A stretch of DNA of 13,031 nucleotides, taken from Syntrophales bacterium (GTDB lineage: Bacteria > Desulfobacterota > Syntrophia > Syntrophales > UBA2210). The DNA lies in assembly GCA_030655735.1 (NCBI GenBank), contig JAUSPK010000113.1:1-13031 (forward strand), written 5' to 3'. The notes under the pieces are model-generated. The model searched no databases and was not told the DNA's origin. It saw only the letters and a program-made list of their open reading frames with translations. This document shows positions 7,040-13,031 of this stretch, in pieces; positions within the stretch are counted from its first letter, which is position 1, and the number at the start of each line of letters is the position of its first letter. A program made the position numbers and the translations under genes.

Positions 7040-9106
7040 GGCGCCCTTTATCAGTTTTTCGGCCGCCTTCACAACATGCTGCGCGGTGATCCCGAATTTC
7101 TCATACAGGACCGACGCGGGCGCACTGGCCCCGAATCCGTCCATGCCTATGACCGCGCCTTCCAGTCCCACGTAGTGTTCCCACCCCAGCTTGATACCCG
7201 CCTCTACCGCCACACGCGCCTTCACCGATGAGGGGAGCACCTCCTCCCGGTACGCCTCCGGCTGTCCGTCAAATAATTCCCAGCATGGAAGTGAAACGAC
7301 ACGGACCGCAACACCATCCTTCTCGGACAGGCTTTTACCGGCGTCGAGGGCGAGCTGCAGCTCCGAACCGGTCCCTATCAGGATCACGTCCGGCGTGCCC
7401 TTTGATGACTCCCATATGGTATATCCTCCCCTGTGGAGACCGTCGGCCGGGGTATACCGCGAACGATCCAGGATCGGGATGTCCTGGCGGGAGAAGATCA
7501 GCGCGGTGGGTCCCCTGTCATTGAGCAGGGCACGACGCCATGCCTCCACCGCTTCCGCCGCGTCGGCCGGCCGGATGACCATAAGTCCCGGCATGGCCCG
7601 CAGGCTCATCAGGTGTTCGATGGGCTGGTGCGTGGGGCCGTCTTCGCCCACACCGATGCTGTCATGGGTCAGCACGTAGACGACACGGGCGCCCATAAGG
7701 GCGGCAAGGCGTATCGAAGGCCGCATGTAATCCGCAAAGACGAAGAAGGTTCCGACGAATGGAATGATCCCTCCGTGGAGCGCCATGCCGTTCGCAATCG
7801 CCGTCATCGCGTGCTCCCGGACGCCGAAGTGCACGTTTCGTCCCTTATAACTCCAGTCCCCTCCTACGGCCCCCTGTACATCTTTCGTCCCCGTCCCGGC
7901 GGCCTGAAAATCGCCGAATCCCTTGAGCCAGGTCAGCGTGGAGGGATTCAGATCGGCCGATCCCCCCATCAGCTCCGGGATGACCGGCGCGAGCGCCTGG
8001 AGGACCGCCTCGGATACCTTCCGGGTCGAGACCGGCTTCAGATCCCCGCTGAACACAGGGAGGGCCGCCTCCCAATTCGGAGGAAGGTCCCCCTTCTGCA
8101 CACGTTCAAACTCGGCGCAAGCCTCCGGATAGGCCTTCCGGCAGTGCTCAAGGACGGATTTCCACTCAGCTTCCTGCTGCCCTCCCCGCTCCACGGCACC
8201 TCGCATATGATCTTTGACCTCTTCCGGGACAAAAAACTCCGACTCCGCCTGCCAGCACAGATTCTCCCTCGTGGCGGCGGCCTCATCCCCCCCGAGGGGT
8301 GAACCGTGACAGGACGCGGTCCCCTGTTTGGCGGGAGATCCGTACCCGATGACCGTGCGTACCAAAATGATCGAAGGGCGCGACGCGTCTTCCTTCGCAC
8401 GCGTAATCGCCTGGTCTATGGCGTCAACGTCGTTCCCGTCTTCGACGTGCTGTACCTGCCAACCGCACGACTCAAAGCGTTTTTCCACGTCCTCGGTGAA
8501 GGAAAGCCTCGTCTCGCCGGCGAGTGATATCAGGTTGTCATCGTACAGGACGATCAGCTTGCCGAGCTTCAGGTGTCCTGCAAGCGAGCATGCCTCGTAG
8601 GATATCCCCTCCATCATGTCACCGTCCCCGGCGATGGCATAGGTATAGTGGTCTACGACCTTCACATCGTCGCTGTTGTATACGGCGGCGAGATGGGCCT
8701 CCGCAATTGCCATGCCGACCGCGTCCCCTATCCCCTGGCCGAGGGGCCCGGTCGTGACCTCAACGCCCGGCGTCGCGCCGAACTCCGGGTGTCCCGGTGC
8801 CTTGCTTTCCCACGCGCGAAATGCCTTTATGTCATCAATGGAAAGATCGTAGCCGGTCAGATGGAGAAGCGCGTAGAGCAGCATAGAGCCATGTCCCGCG
8901 GAGAGGACAAAGCGGTCCCTGTCCACCCAGCCCGGATGTGAGGGATTGTGTTTCAGGTGTCTCGTCCAGAGGGTATAGGCCATCGCCGCGCCCCCCATCG
9001 GCAACCCCGGGTGTCCCGATTTCGCCCCCTGTATCGCATCAATCGCGAGAAAACGGATCGTATTGATGGAAAGCTCCGCCAATTGTCTTGTGTTTTTATC
9101 ACCCAT
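7037..9106 (-). CDS. tkt: Transketolase
   Basis: A 689-residue thiamine-diphosphate enzyme that transfers two-carbon ketol units between ketose and aldose phosphates in the non-oxidative pentose phosphate pathway; cytoplasmic. Diagnostic motifs run in order: AKSGHPG with H32, the transketolase signature region, GPLGQG at 120-125, the GDG ThDP/Mg motif at 160-162 with its distal N191, IGYGSP from 253 and the substrate histidine at 267 (CHGSPLG). The second half has FGVREH at 427-432 with catalytic E431 and HDSIGVGEDGPTHQP from 481. The C-terminal transketolase domain covers about 555-689. Length is full for the family (about 660-690). AAGGAG at 9119-9124 lies 12 bases before the ATG, slightly long but with no better alternative. 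It is the first gene of the probable tkt-reactivase-metH operon. No clear promoter is visible in the upstream spacer. Confidence 0.97.
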   Translation of the reverse strand: MGDKNTRQLAELSINTIRFLAIDAIQGAKSGHPGLPMGGAAMAYTLWTRHLKHNPSHPGWVDRDRFVLSAGHGSMLLYALLHLTGYDLSIDDIKAFRAWESKAPGHPEFGATPGVEVTTGPLGQGIGDAVGMAIAEAHLAAVYNSDDVKVVDHYTYAIAGDGDMMEGISYEACSLAGHLKLGKLIVLYDDNLISLAGETRLSFTEDVEKRFESCGWQVQHVEDGNDVDAIDQAITRAKEDASRPSIILVRTVIGYGSPAKQGTASCHGSPLGGDEAAATRENLCWQAESEFFVPEEVKDHMRGAVERGGQQEAEWKSVLEHCRKAYPEACAEFERVQKGDLPPNWEAALPVFSGDLKPVSTRKVSEAVLQALAPVIPELMGGSADLNPSTLTWLKGFGDFQAAGTGTKDVQGAVGGDWSYKGRNVHFGVREHAMTAIANGMALHGGIIPFVGTFFVFADYMRPSIRLAALMGARVVYVLTHDSIGVGEDGPTHQPIEHLMSLRAMPGLMVIRPADAAEAVEAWRRALLNDRGPTALIFSRQDIPILDRSRYTPADGLHRGGYTIWESSKGTPDVILIGTGSELQLALDAGKSLSEKDGVAVRVVSLPCWELFDGQPEAYREEVLPSSVKARVAVEAGIKLGWEHYVGLEGAVIGMDGFGASAPASVLYEKFGITAQHVVKAAEKLIKGA

Positions 9107-9250
9107 GCTCTCTGTCAGCTCCTTGAAGAATATTTAGATGTACACGCCCGGTTCTTTGAAAATAGTGGATGGGTGCGCAAGGGAGTGCCCCGGTATTGAG
9201 ATACGAACGCCCGGCACAGGCATGACGAAAACACCCTCTCTACCCGGGTT

Positions 9251-9272
9251 TTACTACTTGATTCCGTAGTAA
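9251..9272. repeat. Short inverted repeat TTACTAC/GTAGTAA in the tkt upstream spacer
   Basis: Perfect 7-base arms at 9251-9257 and 9266-9272 flank an 8-base loop. It lies about 145 bases upstream of the transketolase start and about 50 bases past the exonuclease III stop. Neither side carries a T-run, so it is not a convincing terminator. It could be an operator for the tkt operon or a stabilising 3' hairpin of the exonuclease transcript. Confidence 0.4.
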
Positions 9273-9277
9273 TTCTC

Positions 9278-9315
9278 AAGAAAAATGTAAGACGGCCCGG
9301 AGACGCGACGCTTAC
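9278..9315 (-). terminator. Weak terminator-like hairpin after exonuclease III
   Basis: On the minus strand, GTAAGCG (9315-9309) can pair with CG-T-CTTAC (9294-9287) with one bulged base. ATTTTTCTT follows immediately (9286-9278). The stem is short and the loop long, so termination would be weak. The position, just beyond the stop at 9321, is right for the end of the antiporter-CBS-exonuclease transcript. Confidence 0.3.
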
Positions 9316-9320
9316 GGGGG

Positions 9321-10106
9321 TCACGGAAGATCACGAAACTCGGCAACCATAACGGTGTGGTCGGACGGTTTCTCCGCACGCCTCGGGGCAAGATCGATGG
9401 AGCAGTCGAGCGAAAGGGCAGTCAGAGGGGGAGTCGCAAGGATATGGTCGACCCGCCAGCCCAGCCCCCTGTCTACCGCCGCGGGAACCCGGTAGTCGAA
9501 GAAAGCGTACTGCCCCGCCTCTCCCGGGTGATGCTTCCTGAAGACATCCAACAGCCCCCACGACGTCAGGGCGTCAAAGGCCTCCCATACCTCCGGCGTA
9601 AAATCGGCATGTCCCAGGAGGCGTTTGGGATCATGGACATCGATCTCTTCGCGGGCGACGTTGAGATCGCCGCAACAGACCAGCGGGTCATCCGGCGAAT
9701 AGTGCCGTTCCAAAAAGGTGCGGAGGCGAACAAACCACTGAAGCTTGTACTGGAACTGGGGAAGCTCTATGCCTCGCCCCTGGGGCACATACAGGTTCAG
9801 GACCGATATGCCGGAGAAGACCCCCCGTATCAGGCGGCTGGTATCGAACGGTTCCGTATCCTCCAGACCGAACGCGACCCCCTCGGCCTTCTCCAGCGAT
9901 GCGATGGCCACGCCATTATACCGTTTCTCCCCGCTGAAGACCACGTGGTAGCCGGCCTCCTCAAAGGCCCCCGCCGGGAACTTCGCGTCCTCGACCTTCG
10001 TCTCCTGCATGCACAGGACATCGGGACGGTTCTCCCGAAGCCACGGAATGACGATATGGAGACGGGATCGTATAGAATTCACATTGTAGGTGGCAATCTT
10101 GAACAT
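9321..10106 (-). CDS. xth: Exodeoxyribonuclease III (AP endonuclease family)
   Basis: A 261-residue enzyme of the ExoIII/Ape1 family, which cuts DNA 5' to abasic sites and removes 3' blocking groups in base-excision repair. Family motifs, numbered from the chosen ATG: TYNVNSI at 6-12, CMQETK with metal ligand E35, NLYVPQG with Y106, GDLNVA with D147 and N149, WRVDHIL with D220, and PSDH with catalytic D249/H250. Length equals E. coli Xth (about 268), so it is complete. The frame is open 12 bases further upstream to a TTG, with an in-frame ATG at 10112. I chose ATG 10106 because the protein then begins MFKIATYN as family members do, and GGTG lies just before it. It is 63 nt downstream of the CBS gene and may be co-transcribed with it. 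Confidence 0.95.
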   Translation of the reverse strand: MFKIATYNVNSIRSRLHIVIPWLRENRPDVLCMQETKVEDAKFPAGAFEEAGYHVVFSGEKRYNGVAIASLEKAEGVAFGLEDTEPFDTSRLIRGVFSGISVLNLYVPQGRGIELPQFQYKLQWFVRLRTFLERHYSPDDPLVCCGDLNVAREEIDVHDPKRLLGHADFTPEVWEAFDALTSWGLLDVFRKHHPGEAGQYAFFDYRVPAAVDRGLGWRVDHILATPPLTALSLDCSIDLAPRRAEKPSDHTVMVAEFRDLP

Positions 10107-10169
10107 AGTCATCACCAATCAGATGGACGGAGGCCATACACAGAAGAAGGCAAGGCCCTCCTTATTCCT

Positions 10170-10622
10170 CTATCCGGGCATAAGGGTTTTCAGGATATCC
10201 TCCTTGCCGATAATGCCGACCAGCCTCCCCTGATCGAGCACCGGCACCGTGTGTATGGTATGCTTCACCATCAACGTCGCGATCTCTTCCAGGTCCGTTT
10301 CGGGATCAACCGTTACGGGATCGGAGGACATGGCCTCGGCCACGGTAACCGCGGCCATTTTTTTCAGCGCCTTTTCGATATCTTTCTGGGAGGTCAGGGG
10401 GATCAGGCTGTCGAGGAGGATGAAGTAGGAAGGCAGGGGAATCTTCTTCTGTAGTGTGATCAGATCATCCTGACAGATCATCCCCTCCAGGCGCCCCTCC
10501 TGATCGACAACGGGCAGGCCGTTGATGTGGTGTTCAAGCAGCAGCCTGGCGGCCTGAACAATCTCCGTCTCGGGATGGACCACGATTACCTTCTTTGTCA
10601 TGATATCTCCTGCTTTGAGCAT
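10170..10622 (-). CDS. Tandem CBS-domain protein
   Basis: A 150-residue protein made of one CBS pair (Bateman module). CBS1 spans about 2-55 and ends GRLEGMICQDDL; CBS2 spans about 92-148 and ends GRLVGIIGKEDIL. A 35-residue linker with a hydrophobic patch (PSYFILLDSLIPL, 64-76) joins them. Such modules usually bind adenine nucleotides and control a partner protein; no catalytic domain is attached. It begins 35 nt after the antiporter stop, so regulating that antiporter is a reasonable inference but not shown. GGGGAGGGAG lies 5 bases before the ATG at 10622. A second in-frame ATG at 10601 also has a GGAG six bases ahead, but starting there would remove the beginning of CBS1, so the upstream start is preferred. 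Confidence 0.9.
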   Translation of the reverse strand: MLKAGDIMTKKVIVVHPETEIVQAARLLLEHHINGLPVVDQEGRLEGMICQDDLITLQKKIPLPSYFILLDSLIPLTSQKDIEKALKKMAAVTVAEAMSSDPVTVDPETDLEEIATLMVKHTIHTVPVLDQGRLVGIIGKEDILKTLMPG

Positions 10623-10657
10623 TGTATCTCCCTCCCCGTTACCTTGTATTATAACTG

Positions 10658-12658
10658 TTAAGAGCCCTTTTTGTCATCTGGATCATGAAACAGGCCCATG
10701 ACACCGGCGATCTTCTCCGATGATCCAACGGCAAAAAGTACATCACCGGCATGAAACAGCATATCCACGTCCGGATTGGACACGACCCGGGTCCCCCTCC
10801 GCATGGCCAGCACGGTAACGCCGTATTTTTTCCTCAGCTCGATCTGGGCCAGTGATCTTCCAATAACCGGCGCCCTTTTCCCAATCCGCAGCGCACTGAT
10901 CTCGATATCGGGAACCTGAATCTTCAGATCGGCGAACGATGCCGTCTCCCGGGCAAGGGTCCGAAACATCTCGTACCCATCCGACCGCACCTCGGCGGCG
11001 AATTTTTCTATGACATCCCGGGGGACGAGATATTTTGCCAGGACACGGTTGAATATTTCCACGGAGGTCTCAAACTCCTCCGGGATGACCTCGTCGGCCC
11101 CCAATTCGTATAGGGAAGCCATCTCCTGGAAATAGCGCGTTCGTACAATCAAGTACACGTTCGGATTCAGTCTCCGGGCAATTTCGGTGATTCCGCGGGT
11201 TGCCGCGGGATCGTTGATGGCGACCACGACGATTTTCGCGTCCTGTATGTCCGCGTTCCGGAATACCGCCTCCTGGGTCGCATCCCCGTAACAGATCGGC
11301 TCTCCCTTCGCCTGTTCACTCCTCACCGTTTCGGGATTCATCTCGATAATAACATAGGGGATATCCGCCACCCCGGCCGCTCTCGCAACGTTTCTGCCGT
11401 TCACCCCGAACCCGACGATAATCACGTGATCCTTTTTGCCCGCGGTCGCCATTTCCGGAACGGGATACAACCCCGTTCTGAGCCATCCCGGAACAGGCCC
11501 CCGCAATACGAAATCCGCCATACGGGGGGCAAAACCTATAATGAAGGGTGTTGCCGCCATACTGAGTACCGAGAACGCCAGGAACGTCTGATAACCGTTG
11601 CCGGAAAGCAGACCGTGCTCAATGCCGACCTTGGACAGGATGAACGAAAACTCGCCGATCTGGCTGAGGGCGAATCCTACCAAGATCGCGGCGCGCAGTT
11701 GCAGACCCAGCAGGACGGCCGCACCCCCGGCAATGATTGCCTTGAGGGAAAGGACCCCCGCGGTAATCAGGACGATCAACCCGAAATGCCGAAAGAGAAA
11801 ACCGATATCCAGCAGCATGCCGATGGAAACGAAAAAGAAGCTCATAAATACATCCCGGAAGGGGAGTATATTGCCGAGCGCCTGATGGCTGTATTCGGAT
11901 TCGGAAATAATCAGCCCCGCCAGAAACGCCCCGAGGGCGAGAGAAAGACCGATGCTGGAGGTCAGCCACGCAACCGCAAAGCATATGACGACAATGGTCA
12001 GCAGGAAGAGCTCCCGGCTCCGCGTCCGGGCGATCTGATACAGGACTCGGGGCACGATCCATCTGGCACAGATGATAACCAGCGCGATGATCCCGATTCC
12101 CTTGGCGACGAGAGCAAGGGAGATACCGGCCAGGTTTTCCGTTGCACCGGCCAGCAGAGGCGTCACCAGTATCATCGGGACAATGATGACATCCTGGAAG
12201 ATCAGGATCCCGAGGGTGCTGCGCCCGTGGGGACTGTCAATCTCAGCCCTCTCCTGGGTGAGCTTCATGACGATGGCCGTGCTGCTGAGAGCCACGAGAA
12301 ATCCCATAAAGATCGCCTCCCCGACGGGCTGCCCCATCTGCCTGGCCACGGCAAAGACGGCCAGGAGGGTCAGCGACACCTGAATCATGCCCCCGGCGAG
12401 AACGGCCCTCTTGATCTGCAGCAGTCTGTTGAGTGAAAACTCGATCCCGATGGTAAAGAGCAGCAGGACAACCCCGACTTCGGCGAGGAATTCAACCTCA
12501 TGAACCGCCTTTACCAGCCCCAGCCCGTGAGGTCCCGCCAGTATGCCGGTCAGGAAAAACCCCACGATCGTCGGCACACGGACCTGATGGCAGACGAAGG
12601 CCACAAGGACCGACAATCCCAATATGATAATGACGTCATCCAGCAGCTGTATTTCCAT
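10658..12658 (-). CDS. KefB/KefC-type CPA2 cation:proton antiporter with RCK domains
   Basis: A 666-residue inner-membrane transporter. Residues about 6-378 hold roughly 13 hydrophobic segments of the Na+/H+ exchanger fold, with FQD at 154-156 (the conserved CPA2 QD pair) and LSQIGEFSF at 331-339. A TrkA-N/RCK domain follows (about 410-530): GFGVNGRNVA at 416-425 for nucleotide binding, acidic E439 after the second strand and GDAT at 458-461. A TrkA-C domain (about 575-655) completes it. It most likely exchanges K+ or Na+ for protons under nucleotide control. Unlike KefC, the loop after Y256 (HQALGNILPF) lacks the acidic residues at the E262/D264 positions, and no KefF-like partner is in this window, so glutathione gating is unlikely. 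It is the first gene of the group, followed by the CBS gene after 35 nt. The ribosome-binding site is a modest GGGGA close to the ATG. Confidence 0.93.
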   Translation of the reverse strand: MEIQLLDDVIIILGLSVLVAFVCHQVRVPTIVGFFLTGILAGPHGLGLVKAVHEVEFLAEVGVVLLLFTIGIEFSLNRLLQIKRAVLAGGMIQVSLTLLAVFAVARQMGQPVGEAIFMGFLVALSSTAIVMKLTQERAEIDSPHGRSTLGILIFQDVIIVPMILVTPLLAGATENLAGISLALVAKGIGIIALVIICARWIVPRVLYQIARTRSRELFLLTIVVICFAVAWLTSSIGLSLALGAFLAGLIISESEYSHQALGNILPFRDVFMSFFFVSIGMLLDIGFLFRHFGLIVLITAGVLSLKAIIAGGAAVLLGLQLRAAILVGFALSQIGEFSFILSKVGIEHGLLSGNGYQTFLAFSVLSMAATPFIIGFAPRMADFVLRGPVPGWLRTGLYPVPEMATAGKKDHVIIVGFGVNGRNVARAAGVADIPYVIIEMNPETVRSEQAKGEPICYGDATQEAVFRNADIQDAKIVVVAINDPAATRGITEIARRLNPNVYLIVRTRYFQEMASLYELGADEVIPEEFETSVEIFNRVLAKYLVPRDVIEKFAAEVRSDGYEMFRTLARETASFADLKIQVPDIEISALRIGKRAPVIGRSLAQIELRKKYGVTVLAMRRGTRVVSNPDVDMLFHAGDVLFAVGSSEKIAGVMGLFHDPDDKKGS

Positions 12659-12917
12659 ATCCCCGTATATCCCTTACGCCGCGGCATAGCCCAAGCATGC
12701 AAATAAGGTGGAATATACAGTATCATTCCGGCCGGATTTTTTCAAAGATATTATATGTATCAGGATGCCCTTGGGGGGCCATCGCCTCACCGCATTTCCA
12801 AAAGCCTTTCGAGGTTCTGCCGTATATTTTCAATGAACGACAAGAGCGACTTATGATAGAATATATGTCCAAACTCACGGCTGTCCGGTTAAAGTTGGAC
12901 GACCATAACATAATATA

Positions 12918-12946
12918 TTGACATTATACAGCAAATGAACGATTTT
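12918..12946 (+). promoter_or_regulatory. Possible rightward promoter with a perfect -35
   Basis: TTGACA at 12918-12923 is a consensus -35 hexamer. At 17-base spacing the -10 position reads GATTTT (12941-12946), only three of six matches. The surroundings are AT-rich and it points to the ATG at 13023, giving a leader of about 70 nt. The poor -10 makes this tentative; an activator or another sigma factor could be involved. Confidence 0.3.
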
Positions 12947-12991
12947 CACTTTTTTCGATTTCAATTTACATTGCTTTCCCCGGTATGTACC

Positions 12992-13015
12992 TTTCCCCCA
13001 CTCCTCTGGGGGAGG
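12992..13015 (+). promoter_or_regulatory. Hairpin covering the Shine-Dalgarno of the edge gene
   Basis: TCCCCC at 12994-12999 pairs with GGGGGA at 13008-13013 across an 8-base loop. Two further G-U pairs at the base extend the stem to 12992-13015. The right arm holds the GGAGG (13011-13015) that lies 7 bases before the ATG at 13023. The folded RNA would hide the ribosome-binding site. The loop also contains CTCCTC, itself complementary to GAGG, offering an alternative pairing. Confidence 0.4.
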
Positions 13016-13022
13016 ATTGCCA

Positions 13023-13031
13023 ATGAATGCC
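13023..13031 (+). CDS. Possible start of a gene cut off by the window edge
   Basis: ATG AAT GCC occupies the last nine bases. It is preceded at the ideal 7-base distance by GGGGGAGG (13008-13015), the strongest ribosome-binding site at this end, and by a possible promoter at 12918. Only three codons (Met-Asn-Ala) are visible, so nothing can be said about the product. It is divergent from the antiporter gene. Confidence 0.4.

Larger units (their letters stand above)
12659..13022. other. AT-rich divergent intergenic region
   Basis: These 364 bases separate the leftward antiporter gene from a probable rightward gene beginning at 13023. Two short open frames overlap here (12697-12921 plus, 12723-12911 minus). 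Neither has a ribosome-binding site or recognisable protein features, and I do not call them. The region should carry promoters in both directions. On the minus strand TATAAT occurs at 12755-12750 but without a matching -35. CCGGCCGG at 12729-12736 is a palindrome with no loop. The composition shifts clearly to AT from about 12840. Confidence 0.6.

Noticed and set aside
7433..8302. 289-codon open frame on the plus strand inside tkt
   Set aside because: Antisense to well-conserved transketolase codons, with shadow-type composition and no domain.
9107..9320. SAM, SAH or cobalamin riboswitch ahead of the tkt-metH operon
   Set aside because: I could not find a B12-box-like sequence or a SAM riboswitch core by eye. 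A covariance-model search would decide this; a significant Rfam hit would reverse the call.
9115..9324. 69-codon minus-strand open frame between exonuclease III and tkt
   Set aside because: It overlaps the exonuclease stop and the tkt ribosome-binding site, and its sequence does not look like a protein.
9357..10454. 365-codon open frame on the plus strand across exonuclease III and the CBS gene
   Set aside because: It spans two real minus-strand genes and their intergenic gap, and shows no protein features.
11426..12436. 336-codon open frame on the plus strand inside the antiporter
   Set aside because: Antisense to membrane segments. The extremely hydrophilic composition is the expected mirror of hydrophobic codons on the other strand.
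12750..12755. TATAAT on the minus strand as the antiporter promoter
   Set aside because: The -35 position at 15-18 base spacing falls in a C-run with no resemblance to TTGACA, so the hexamer alone is not enough.
12697..12921. 74-codon open frame in the right intergenic region
   Set aside because: No ribosome-binding site before its ATG, no recognisable family, and it covers the region expected to hold divergent promoters.

Overview
This window of about 13 kb looks like ordinary chromosomal DNA from a free-living Gram-negative bacterium. The best guess is a deltaproteobacterium (Desulfobacterota, Syntrophales/Syntrophobacter-like). That rests on the style of the multi-PAS GGDEF-EAL protein, the methionine synthase that lacks its own reactivation domain but sits beside a separate one, and a CPA2 antiporter paired with a CBS protein. 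The lineage is an inference from protein style. I see no tRNA, rRNA, CRISPR array, insertion sequence or phage gene.

Layout. Bases 1-211 are an upstream region with a near-consensus sigma70 promoter (154-182). It drives a rightward gene (212-3931) for a soluble cyclic-di-GMP protein: one N-terminal PAS domain, five PAS units of exactly 127 codons each, then GGDEF and EAL domains with apparently intact catalytic and I-site residues. Its start is doubtful: the best ribosome-binding site lies at 275-281 before an ATG at 291 in another frame, and one missing base in a C-run at 357-360 would join the two frames.

All five further complete genes are on the minus strand. The first group, in order of transcription, is transketolase (9106-7037), a stand-alone MetH reactivation-domain protein (7026-6403) and a core cobalamin-dependent methionine synthase (6382-3962). 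Gaps are 10 and 20 nt, and the ribosome-binding site of the second gene overlaps the stop codon of the first, so this is very probably one operon. It converges on the PAS gene with only 30 nt between stop codons.

The second group is a KefB/KefC-type cation:proton antiporter (12658-10658), a tandem CBS-domain protein (10622-10170) and exodeoxyribonuclease III (10106-9321), with gaps of 35 and 63 nt. A 214-nt spacer with a weak terminator-like hairpin and a second inverted repeat separates the groups. The right end (12659-13022) is AT-rich and divergent. It ends in a strong Shine-Dalgarno sequence and an ATG at 13023 that probably begins a rightward gene cut off by the window edge.

How the parts work together: the first group joins pentose-phosphate carbon shuffling with methionine/one-carbon metabolism. 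In it the synthase and its reductive-reactivation module are separate polypeptides. The second group combines ion and pH homeostasis, a probable adenylate-sensing CBS protein and DNA repair, a mix consistent with stress physiology. The PAS protein would convert several cytoplasmic signals into changes in cyclic-di-GMP. I did not find a convincing new biological system. The points most worth checking are the possible N-terminal frameshift, the exact-period PAS array, the split methionine synthase, and the loss of KefC-type acidic gating residues in the antiporter.
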